In this document: positions 22,705 to 35,335 of the stretch, in pieces
Layout: every line of letters begins with the position of its first letter
Position numbering within the stretch: position 1 is the stretch's first letter
From: Phallus indusiatus
Taxonomy: Eukaryota; Basidiomycota; Agaricomycetes; Phallales; Phallaceae
Direction: 5' to 3'
DNA: 64,000 nucleotides
Assembly: GCA_027605045.1 (NCBI GenBank)
Contig: JAQFWX010000002.1
Location: 496,001 to 560,000 of the forward strand
The notes under the pieces: model-generated
Databases searched by the model: none
What the model was told of the DNA's origin: nothing
What the model saw: only the letters and a program-made list of their open reading frames with translations
Position numbers and translations under genes: made by a program

Positions 22705-25440
22705 TTATGCATGCTCCCAGCTTCCGTCATTACTCCCCGGACTAGTCCGTCCTTTCTGTTCTGGCTCATCTTTGTAGTGAGATTCCTCGTTATTTCCTGA
22801 GTATTCATTATGAGCACCGTCTGCGCTTGGTGCCAGCGGTTGCCGTACGCTAATTTCTTCATCATCGGAAATTTCACCAAACGCATCATACAACTCTTTA
22901 GTGCGCCCCCTCTCTCGACCCCTCGACCCATAACTTCCCTGGTCCACCATAGGGACATCCTCGCCACGGGACAATGGATCATAATCGTGCAACCGCCTTT
23001 GCCGTCGACAGAAGTATATGGTAGCTGCGATGCCGAATACGATTATGGCGGCTATGCTAAAGACTAGCCACGTGGATTTTTTTAACAGTTTAGACATGCC
23101 AGAAAAGTACCCCTCGTCCAAGCCTGGTTCAGAAATTTCATCATCGTTAGGTGCAGTGGGTGTTTCGGTGCTTCCTGGAACATTTCCGGCGTCTCCAGGT
23201 AGGTGTGCAGTAGGTTTCGGATAGGTCTTTGTCGTACCACTGGGAATTGTTGATGGCTGTACGGGAACAGGATTGCCTGGGGAAGGCGTATCAGCCTTTA
23301 AAACGTATGGCTTAGCGGCCGATGCGTCAATAGAAGAGCCATATATTGACATTGACCATCCCAGTAGAAACCCTTCTTGGGATTTCTGATTTTGATCGTA
23401 AACTCTCAAGGTCCATTCCCCGACAGGCGATTCATCCCTGTTGATATTCATGTGGATAATTTTGATTAAGACTGGATATAAGACATACCAATGCTTGAGT
23501 GTCATGAATTTCCATCCTAAGTATCCGCTCCTGTTAGTGTCCCTTGATCGCGCACCTGCAAGCATGCTACTAACACCATGGGGACTAGACAAGTCAACTT
23601 GCACGTCGCCTCTTTTGGTATGGTTTACCCATACCGTCACCGTAATATGCTCTAGGCCTTCGAAATTGTTTTCGACTAGCATGTCAGAAGTAATAGTCAG
23701 CTTGCTCGAGATGCCCTCTGGTGGGATACGTAAGCCTCCTAGCATGTTATTTTCTTCATCTACTTTCCCACCGCCCATCTCAATGAGAGGCAAATCAATC
23801 CACGCTTGTGGTTTGGTTAACTTCCATGTTGTGGCTGCATTAACGAAACGCCAAGCGTCAAGGAGTCCGTACCCGTATTTGTAGCTGTAAGGTCGCCCAA
23901 CAGCTGTGCGGTCCCAGTCGGAATCATCCGGATTGACCTGAACAGCAGTCGTAACACACAGGTGTTGAATATCACGCCAAGTCAATTCTGGCCTAATTTT
24001 GATGAATATAGCTCCAATAGTCCAAGAATCTGGCCATGGCATACCTTGCTTCAAGAGCTAATGCAAATACTGCTGATGCAAATGGAGCTGCAGCCGATGT
24101 ACCGCCGTGGCTGAATGTGCACTTGTCTTTTCCAACATCAGTAGTGGCCTTCGAAATGAGGGCTGGTTAGATGATTAGTCGGGAGATTAGATTATTTCTT
24201 ACAATGCTTTTTTGACCTCCGGAACTATAGGCCACAATCATATTTGCCGCACAGGCTTCAGAATAGTAGGGAGAGGCTCCAGTATGATCGATTGCTCCAA
24301 CAGTAACAGAGAAAATACTGTTCGTATATCCATCGAAATTGCATTGGTCGCCCGAGGCAGCGCCATTACCGCTTGCGAATACCAGAATGGATCCCTTCTT
24401 ATCACGTCCGTTCACTATACCTTCGACTACAGCTTTCTGGATCAAATAACCAGGACCTTCCATTGATCTGCCATCATCTGATGGGCCCCAGCTACAGCTA
24501 TAGATGGAGGTATTTTGATAGGCATAGTTCAAAGCTAGGGCTTCATCGACGTCGGAAATGGCTCCCGATAGAATTCGAAGCCCGGCAATTTTTGAGTTAT
24601 ACGCAATCCCTAATCCACATACGTCATTTTTAGCAGCTGAGATTTGACCTGCGCAGCGGTCCCATGGTGATCATCAGATAGTTTAGGCGTAGGTAATGGC
24701 TCGTGGTCGTTGAAATCATACGATCCCTCTGCGAACTGAGATGCATGAGGTTCATGAAATAATACATATTAAGCAAAATTTATACATACAAAATTATCCG
24801 AAAGGTCTTGGTGTGTGTAGTCAAGACCATCGTCAACCATTGCTACAAAAACCCCTTTACCAGTTATACCAAGTTTTTCCCAAACAGGCGTCACATTCAT
24901 CGTGTTTTGTGGATACTCTTCGTTAACAAAATGCCACTGGTCTGGAAAAATGGGATCTTTAATCTGAAGTCTAGCGGCAACAACCTTGGCGGGAGAATCA
25001 ACATTTATGGATGGTCTAGATGGTGGAGGTGCTCGTTCTGTATAATAGGCGTCCCGTTTTCTGCGTTTTCTGACGTCTTGTGGAAGAATTGTTGCAATAG
25101 AAGAAACAACTCGCTTTGCGTGGGTTGATTCTACCGATCGACGCATTGATTGTTCATTCGCGCGAATACGAAGCTCGGTATATCGTTCCATAACATCCTG
25201 GGTGTTTCGCTTACGAGACTTTGCAACGCGAGCAAGCCAAAAGCCTTGTAACGAACCTAGCTGGTTCAGTAATTCAACGTCCAGCGCATCTGCAACCTCA
25301 GTGATTGAGGCTGGTGCGGCTGGCGTGTACTCTATAACATAGTACTTGAAGGCGGCATAATCTGGTTTGTGGGGGATCGATTGAGTGAAGACATGAGAAA
25401 AGAACAGGCATCCTATAAGATACCGTAAGAAGGTTTTCAT
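22705..25440 (-). CDS. KEX2: Kexin-type prohormone-processing serine protease, with an apparent frameshift
   Basis: Golgi membrane endoprotease of the subtilisin family (S8B) that cuts secreted precursors after Lys-Arg or Arg-Arg. ATG 25440 begins a signal peptide (MKTFLRYLIGCLFFSHVF). A propeptide follows with a likely autoprocessing site, RKRRKRDAYY. Catalytic residues are seen: Asp in VAMVDDGLDYTHQDL (about 24820), His in DDHHGT (about 24670), the oxyanion Asn region ASGNGAASGDQCN (about 24350) and Ser in SHGGTSAAAPFAS (about 24100). A P domain follows (HITVTVWVNHTKRGDVQVDL, WTLRVYDQ), then a Ser/Thr/Pro stalk, a membrane helix (STWLVFSIAAIIVFGIAATI) and an acidic cytosolic tail. At about 24656-24661 the frame slips one base between DDHHGT and RCAGQISAAK, inside the catalytic His motif. 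All else is intact, so an assembly error is likeliest. Confidence 0.92.
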
Positions 25441-25984
25441 GGTATAGGCTGGAGTTGTAGTCAGAATGCGGGACACATCAAGAAACGGTAAACGAAACTC
25501 CGCGCTCTCAGGCTGGCGAACTTCTGTGGAAAGAAAAACTGGACAGCTTATTTGTGATGAAACGGCACCGGAATCAACCTTTTCACCTGCCGTCTGCAGG
25601 GATCAAGCATCTTACAGCGATATTCAATATTAGCTAGACAGTGCAGCTACTAGTAGCTATCGCTCTGGAAAGTAAAATTTAGAGTAAAAAAGGACTAGAC
25701 TATTATATGGCACCTGGCAAATGGTGTACCTAGGAAAAATCCGGCCCAATTACACTCCTTGTACCATTGCTTATCCTCCACCACTATTTTAGAGCCTCTA
25801 TAGTCGTCAGACTAGCTAGACAAAGTTAGGAACCAAAAGGTGCGGTAGAGTGAGTCCAGCCGCAGGATGGTCGTGGACAGTGAGTTACACTGGCCTTTAG
25901 CATGATGAGAAACTTGACCGACTCATAACTCCCTCACCCGAATGTCACCTTCTAGATTTATTGTAAATTACGTTCATGTAACGA
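25441..25984. other. Intergenic region upstream of kexin
   Basis: This 544-bp gap holds the kexin promoter and the 3' flank of the Pot1 gene, both on the minus strand. No open frame with family resemblance, RNA gene or long repeat was seen. Confidence 0.6.
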
Positions 25985-28733
25985 TCATGTCTCATTTATT
26001 ACGCTGCAGGAGGCTACTTTGTAATGTACGTCGTGGACACTGTCGACAGCGCAACTAAATACAGTGAAATCGAACCAAGGGCTGTTCGCCTTATCTACCT
26101 CGACGAACGTTTCATGGAATTGGTAAAGATGTCCCAGGAGAAAATGAAGGTGCTGAAACAACAGGCGACGATCCTCAACGGCCTCTTTTGGAGAGAGATT
26201 TCCCAAGAGGTTCTCCTGTTGTGTAGTGAATTGACTGCGTTACTATCTGGACAAGAGCACACATACAGCTTCCTTCCCACTCACTCTAACATTCATTCCG
26301 TTTTCGCTTCGATCAACAACACGCAAAATGAAACGATAAGTGATCAGTGCTGCAGTTTCAGTCACATTATCACATTCCAGACAACATTTGTCCGAAGAAT
26401 TCAACCTAAAACATATGTTGTTTACGCTGTGGAAATGCATTTTCTCACTGTTACGTACTTTTTCCCACATGTAGGGCAAGAAATATGGATAAAATCCATG
26501 ACGTCTCGAGGATAATAATCAATTATTTGGCATCGAATATGGAATTTTTTGGGAAAGGTGTTGCTTTGCAGTATTTCGCTTATCAAGTTAAGATCCGAGT
26601 TCCACTGAGAAGATATAGCTTGTGGACCTATAATGTAATGTTAGAGTACATCCTGTATACTGAGACAAGCGTTTGAAACCTATTGTATCGTTGTTTCTGC
26701 TATGACTTTGATATAAAGGCTCTTGGATGTCAGCCACAGGCGACTTCGGTCTTAACCAAATTGAACTAGGGTTGTCTTCGTAGGCTTGTTTTCGCCTATC
26801 GGCATACGTCAGCGCCGTCATGCGTAAATACTAAACAAAAATTACTTGCGCTAGTAATTCGGGAAGATTAGGCTGTAGGGACTCGGAGTCTACTTGCTGT
26901 ATTCCGTGGAACCCGTACCCGCCCACGCTGCCCTCCAAAAAACCGTAGGATTTAATCTTCATGTTTTTCAATAAGTAGATTTTCCCAGGAATTAGAGAAC
27001 TGGCTAGACTTTTCGCTTGCTCCCACAGGGTAACTCTTAGTGTTCTTTTGCCTAGTGGGAAACCGCTCGTATTGCATTGAAGATCTTGGTTTTCCGAAAA
27101 ATCAGTTACCAATATGTCACTTCGTCTGTCATCGATATGCTGCACGTTAATTAGCTTGGGAAGAAGTTTTGTGAGTTCAATCGCATTTACATAAGAAACT
27201 TGATTACCTCTACCAGACAATCTGAAAATACATGCACCCTCAGTTCCGAAACAAGTCTTAGCTTACTACGCCTATCTGTGAGGCTTTGTGGAAATGTAAC
27301 ATTTATATTGTTTTCTGTGATTGCGCCTTGCAAGGTATCCCACCAAGTAGCCAATGCGATAAAATAGTGCATTTCTTCCGAACGGATGGGGAAGAAAACG
27401 GCGTTGGACGCCGTCATCTCCGTTGTGGAATAAAAATGTTTCCCAGACGGTGGGTCATACCCACACCATTGAAGCTTGTCTTTGAAACAAATGCCCTGAG
27501 GTCTGTCGTTAAATTTTTGGATCTGATATGCCCGTCATCAAGGAGGTCAAGTCAACGGAATGACATAACCTACGTGTACATTTCGTAATAACAATATTTG
27601 ACCGCGATAGGCCGAAGGCAATAATGATTGACTTTCTCGTTCCGCGAAAATATTGACAGTCAACCCTTGTTGAGCGGAAGAAGGATCGACGAGTATAAAG
27701 GACCGCATGACGTCTGTTTCCCTAATAATCAATTTATAGCCAATTATTTTGACTAAAAATCGATAACATACCGCCAAGCTTTGTAGTCTTCGTAATACCG
27801 ACATCTGTTACTACACCAATGACGGATTGCACGTTTTTATATGTTACCTGGGCAATGGCCGTATATGAAGCCGGCTATTATTGAACTATCAGCATCATCC
27901 CTGTTGACAAGAAGGTAGACTGACTAATACAGTCAGCAAGTTAAGAGGTGAAGTTTGCACATCGGTCGTGCGTTGTGGCGAAGATAAAATTGAGGGTGAC
28001 AGCTGATTAGCAGATCTGTTGGCTGTGTCAGGTAGATCTAAGGTTGATACACCTCCGTGAATTCCCGAGGACGCTTTTGAAATTTTGTTTTTGTGTCTTT
28101 TTTTGCGACGTTTGGATTTTTGTTTTGGGGGAGAAATTAGGCTTGGATTTGAGTCGAGTCCAGTTGGTCCAGCGTCTCCTAGTGCGTCGTCACCTAAGCT
28201 GTTATGTTCCGGAATCCTGTGTCCTCTCACTCATCTCCTCAGTAACAGCGACCAACTCATGGCCAGCGTCTGCTTGGTCTGCGTACGGAATCAGATCATT
28301 ATAGATTTAAGAAGAATTTTGCCAATGATAATCTAGAAGCACCTTTGAGATAATTTATCCAAAGCTCTTGAATCTCTCCTTGTGTTTCTCGTTGGACATG
28401 AAGTCTCGCGCCGTGCCTGTAGGAAACACGGAACGGACAGCTCGATTCGTCGTTTTCTTTCTTGTCCAACTTCATAGTCTTAGTGGCACCTTTGAGCAGT
28501 ATGAGTATGACGTCCTGCAGTTTCAGTTGGTATTCTTGAGGCCAGTCATGAAAAAGGATTTCAGGATATATAGCAGTGTCTCTGAGCTGAATTCCAATTC
28601 GCAGAGTATCTGACTTAATGGGCCATATCATTCTAATCCGCCCTTGAAGGTATTTATTCGATGGAAATGACTCGCACAGCATGAATTCATCTTCAGTCAA
28701 CACGTGCTCCGAGAGAAACTTCAATGTATCCAT
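25985..28733 (-). CDS. POT1: Telomere single-strand binding protein Pot1
   Basis: Shelterin subunit that binds the G-rich telomeric 3' overhang. About 750 residues in roughly ten exons, read leftwards. The start is set at ATG 28733 (MDTLKFLSEHV); an earlier in-frame Met is possible. An OB-like N-terminal region (28330-28700) is followed by a disordered linker with a basic, NLS-like KSKRRKKRHKNKISK (about 28090). Then comes the Telo_bind OB fold, NVQSVIGVVTDVGITKTTK joined across an intron to ETDVMRSFILVDPSS, then LLPSAYRGQILLLRNVHV. OB2 has DILVTDFSENQDLQ, RTLRVTLWEQAKSLAS and GKIYLLKNMKIKSYG. The C-terminal part has a paired zinc knuckle, HISCPTCGKK and CCLEC, as in the human POT1 C-terminal domain. 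A 69-nt intron near 26200-26270 skips two in-frame stops and keeps the frame into NLSPKEAVEDRRLLF. The last exon ends at 25985; the C-terminal exon set is less certain than the OB folds. Confidence 0.83.
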
Positions 28734-29072
28734 TGCTTGGTGAAAGTTATGAATGGCTCGCGAGTGGAGTTGGAAGGGAATCAGAATAACAATGTGAAAG
28801 GTTTTCCTCGTCAATGCTGATTTGGACGATCAGTGGTAAACACGATGATGAAAAAAATGTTTGGACGTGCGACGCGCTCTTTCGAGGACACTGTCCGTGT
28901 GTGACGCATCGACACGATCACGTGCGAAGGCTTGAGAGCATAAAATCAATCAAACTCCGCTTGAAATCGTGTGTAACGAAAGAGAACGTAACGACAGCGG
29001 ACGAGCGACCAGTCCCTAACAGTGTAGGAAAGCCTTTGTGGATGGAAACGCGTTAAATAGCTCGTTAAGGAC
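28734..29072. promoter_or_regulatory. Divergent Pot1/SAP-kinase promoter region
   Basis: A 339-bp gap between divergent genes. An ACGCGT hexamer (MCB-like) lies at 29048-29053, about 20 bp before the SAP-kinase start. A T-rich stretch was not found and nothing else is recognisable. The regulatory role of the hexamer is an inference. Confidence 0.4.
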
Positions 29073-32000
29073 ATGGCCCTTACAACAACAACAACAACGA
29101 CGCCATTTTCACTATATACTACACGAAAGTATCGTCTTCGTAACTCTCCATCTTCACGCCGTCGCTCCAGTCCAGATAAGACTAATATACCTCAGTTTCC
29201 GGCCTCAAGAGGAGTTTTGTTGCCATTGCCTTCGAATTTACGCCGGCGGCCATCGCGTGCTGCTCTCGCGAACGTCACTCTAATGTCACCTTCTGACACT
29301 ACTCAAGTTGGTGCAAAAAGAAAACGCGTGGCGAGCACAAACGAGAACATCCTCACAAATAGTCGCACCCTCAGAAGTAATAAACGCCGACGAGGATACC
29401 GAGAGCCCGATAGTGATGGCAGTGAAATGGAGGTAGACAATGAGGAAGAGACTCTGTGGATACGAACGGAAACAAATGATGACGACGACGACAATTTCAG
29501 CAGTAAGAAGATTACTTTCTATATATTTCAGAAACATGAACATTTGTTTAGGAGACCAGTATTATCAGAATATCGCACCCCTCAACCAGTTGATACGCCT
29601 GCGTAAAGAAGAACTATGCCGATTATATAATCTGAACAATTTGACGTCTAGTCATGACTGCCTCACCAAGCAAGATCTCGCGGATGCTATTATCAATGCA
29701 CGAAGGAATAGTGTCAGCTTGCGTTCGTCTCCGCATGCAGGCCCGCCCAGTTCTCCCTCTTCCCTGGGTGTTGGTGAAGACGAATCCGATATTGAAGAAC
29801 TGAGATCTATTAGACGGCCGGTGAATCAATGTATAGGACGCTCATTTTCTTTGAACTACCTTGTTCCCAAAAAGTCTTCAAGACAGGCACAGCAATATCA
29901 GAAAGACTCACACAAACGCACTTATAGGGGAACCAACGGGACTGTGTTTCGAACGCATTCAAATTCGACTGCTCAATCATCTCGATCGTCTCCCATCGCG
30001 GCATCACCACCACCTGTTCTTCGTTTACGTACCCGCACGGTGTCGTTTCATCTGACCGATAAAGAAAAACCAACCCTGGTAAAATCGAAATTAAGAAACA
30101 AGCGTTCTACAGACTCGGATCTCGATGACGATCCAACTTCTGCAGTCATCAAACTTTCACCCCGCCGTCTCAGATCACGACCGTCGTCAAAGGAACAAGA
30201 AAAACGCAGGGTGACCCCAATGCGTAAGGCAAAGTTGTCGAAAGACAATTGGAAGGAGTCGGATGATGGTGAAGAGATGAAAGATGAATTGGATGCAGAC
30301 GAAGCGACTCCGGATATTTTTGCTCCCTCTGCAGGTCCTGTCGAATATCAGGGGCCGCGACGAACTCGCGCACAAGCTTCGTCAGAAACCCGTTTTCCTT
30401 ATGATTTGCGTCGTAGTCGTACAGCTCCCGAGTTGGAAACACCACAGCGCGGCAACTACCGAAAACGACATATAAGGGTCGAACCTTTAAGCGCCGCAAG
30501 TGACGGTGACGACGAAGATACGGACGAAGGGACTGATGGAGAAAATAACGGAAGTGGAGGTGAAAAAAATATGACAAAAGACCGTGTAGTTGGTGTTGCA
30601 CCCAGTCTTACGGAAGTTGAGTTGGAACCGAAACGTCTGAGAAGTGGCAAAATAATTGGTGAAGACGAGGATCCTATGTCTAACACGAGGAACGCGTCTG
30701 ACGATGAGACAGACGATATTGCCTCTGTTGACTTGGAAGCCGAGTCTAGCAATTCGATGACAGAAACTACGAATAGCGATCTGTCTGCTGAGGAGAAAGA
30801 GGAAGAAGAAGCGATTGAAGAAATTGTGGATCCAGAAGCTGGTTTTGATGATGATCTTCAGGATGTCACTGCAAAAGCTCTCGTGCGCCGACGACGGGAT
30901 GACTTGGTTAAACTTTGTGAAAACCGAGGTATAGATGCAGAGGGTACGAAACCCCAATTAGTCGAGGCACTGTTACAATGGGTTCGTGATAGTCTCTCCT
31001 TGCTGTGTATATTCTGATTCCCTATGTAGCGGGATAGTCGACCTGCTTATGGTACTTCGCCTTCTTCTGGTGCTACCGCTCGCCCCCCATCCTCTAGTCG
31101 CCTCGGGAAAGAAGATGAACCCCATACTCCTGTTCTAATGCGTTCCAAGAGAGCAAAGGCATCTGACCCTAATACACCCAAACCAGCCTCAAACCAGCCT
31201 GTACAAGTCGGTGATGATAATGTGCTACTAGATTTAGAAGGCCTTGGTTTAGAAGATAGCATGATTCCCCCGTCCAAGCTGTCGAAACTGGATAAGATTG
31301 GTAGCGGTGGTTTCAAAGAGTAAGCTCGAGACCAACTGTCAGCTTCAGATGTATTCATACTTTTCAGTGTGTACGTTGGCAAGCTGGGCGGTAAAAAAGT
31401 GGCTATTGCTGAATTTAGGGGACAACTAACGGAAAGTAAGTAATGTCTATATTTTCGTTTCCTATCTCACACTTCTCTAGTGGACATCAAAGAATTAAAG
31501 CTCTTGGCTCGATTTGCCCATCCCAATGTTGTGAAATTCGTAAGTCATCTCAGGTTGTAACCTTGAGCCGCTGATGATTGTGTTTTAGCTGGGTGTTAGC
31601 ATACCTGAAAACCCAAAGGAAACGCCCATGATTGTTAGCGAGCTTTGTTCGAATGGTGACCTGTTTGATTACATCCGTAACGTTCCAGCACCCCCTTTAA
31701 GCAAAGTGGTATGTTCTTCGCGTAGTCTTTTCATTTTGTCAAGTCAGTCAACGTCTTCCATCCTTATCAGTTGAGCTTAATGCTAGACATTGCTCGCGGG
31801 CTCAAATATCTCCACGACCACAAACCGTCTGTAATACATCGGGATTGCAAATCATCCAACATACTGATAACATCCCGTGTGACGGCAAAGATAGCAGATT
31901 TTGGGTTGGCGAAAGTAAAACAATCCACTCGCTCTATGGTTCGAAGCTTAGTAGGGACTGTAAATTGGCAAGCTCCAGAGCTTTGGCATCCCCATCCGAA

Positions 32001-32356
32001 GTACAACTTTAAAGTGGATGTTTTTTCCTGTGCCATGGTATTCTGGGAGATCCTTCAGTGGAACGCTAAAGAGAAGAAATATCCATGGGAGGTCAGCCAT
32101 CACAGGTTCCCGTATGAGACATATTCTGATTACTCTTTTTTAGGGGATGAATGAACATGCTATTTATGACGCGGTGGGTTCTAAACAACAAAGGCCAACG
32201 GTTGCTGGTCTAGCCAAGCAATGGTGCTCGGAGACTGTAGAGCTGATGGAGCAAATGTGGTCCCAGGATCCTAAAGATCGTCCCGATATGACTAGCGTTG
32301 TGGAACAGCTCGAGCATCTAAAAGAATCATATTTAACACATAGGAATAAGCGGTAG
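29073..32356 (+). CDS. SAP-domain TKL-type protein kinase lacking the beta-3 lysine
   Basis: A protein of about 970 residues in about eight exons from ATG 29073. The N-terminal two-thirds are basic, Ser-rich and disordered. They contain a SAP-like segment (IRLRKEELCRLYNL ... KQDLADAIINARR, about 29590-29710) and a clearer SAP domain (RRRRDDLVKLCENRGIDAEG then KPQLVEALLQW, about 30885-30980), suggesting chromatin or DNA binding. The C-terminal kinase has a glycine loop, IGSGGFKDVYVG. The beta-3 motif reads KKVAIAEFRG, so the usual VAIK lysine is Ala. The helix-C motif is DIKELKLL. The catalytic loop is VIHRDCKSSNIL, then ADFGLAKV, then GTVNWQAPELW, and the end is RPDMTSVVEQLEHL. HRD and DFG are intact. 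The APELW and HRDCKSSN wording fits TKL kinases. Substrate unknown. It could be a weak, atypical or pseudo-kinase. Confidence 0.88.
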
Positions 32357-32562
32357 GAGGACAGCTTGATTAGTTATTTTCTGTGTTGCATTTATATCCA
32401 CGAGCTGAATCGCTCTCCCTAATGGATGCGTTTAGCTTCTCAATAGTACCCCTTCTATCTACCATTTTCATATCCGTTTATATTCATATCACAATGCATA
32501 AACTCATAAATTGTATTACTCATTTAACAAGTACACAATACAGCATTTCATGGCTTCATAAC

Positions 32563-35156
<2,594 letters not shown>

Positions 35157-35335
35157 GACTGGGGAAGAGAAGCGGTGTGAAACTAGCCGAATTAATGCTT
35201 GAATGAATGTTTTTATATATGTAGGTGTTGGAGAGTCAAAGTATCTGAGTCATTAAATTTTCAACGCTTTTAAACCAAGTGGCGATCTATCCGCAGGCGC
35301 CCAGCCAGCTTAAATTTCTCGCTACAACGACAACG

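Noticed and set aside
24167..25440. Kexin as two separate genes or a true pseudogene
   Set aside because: Both sides of the frame break match adjacent parts of one conserved motif and all other domains are intact, so one gene with a single-base error is the simpler reading.
26200..26270. Two adjacent in-frame stops in Pot1 (possible pseudogene)
   Set aside because: A 69-nt intron with GTGAGT donor and ACAACAG acceptor removes both stops and keeps the frame, so no defect is needed.
26024..26515. Long plus-strand open frame of 163 codons
   Set aside because: It lies antisense to C-terminal Pot1 exons that carry a zinc-knuckle pattern and consistent splice sites. Its own translation shows no family motif.
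29303..30957. Long minus-strand open frames opposite the SAP-kinase gene
   Set aside because: They mirror Ser/Glu/Asp-rich codons of the plus-strand exon and have no recognisable domain.
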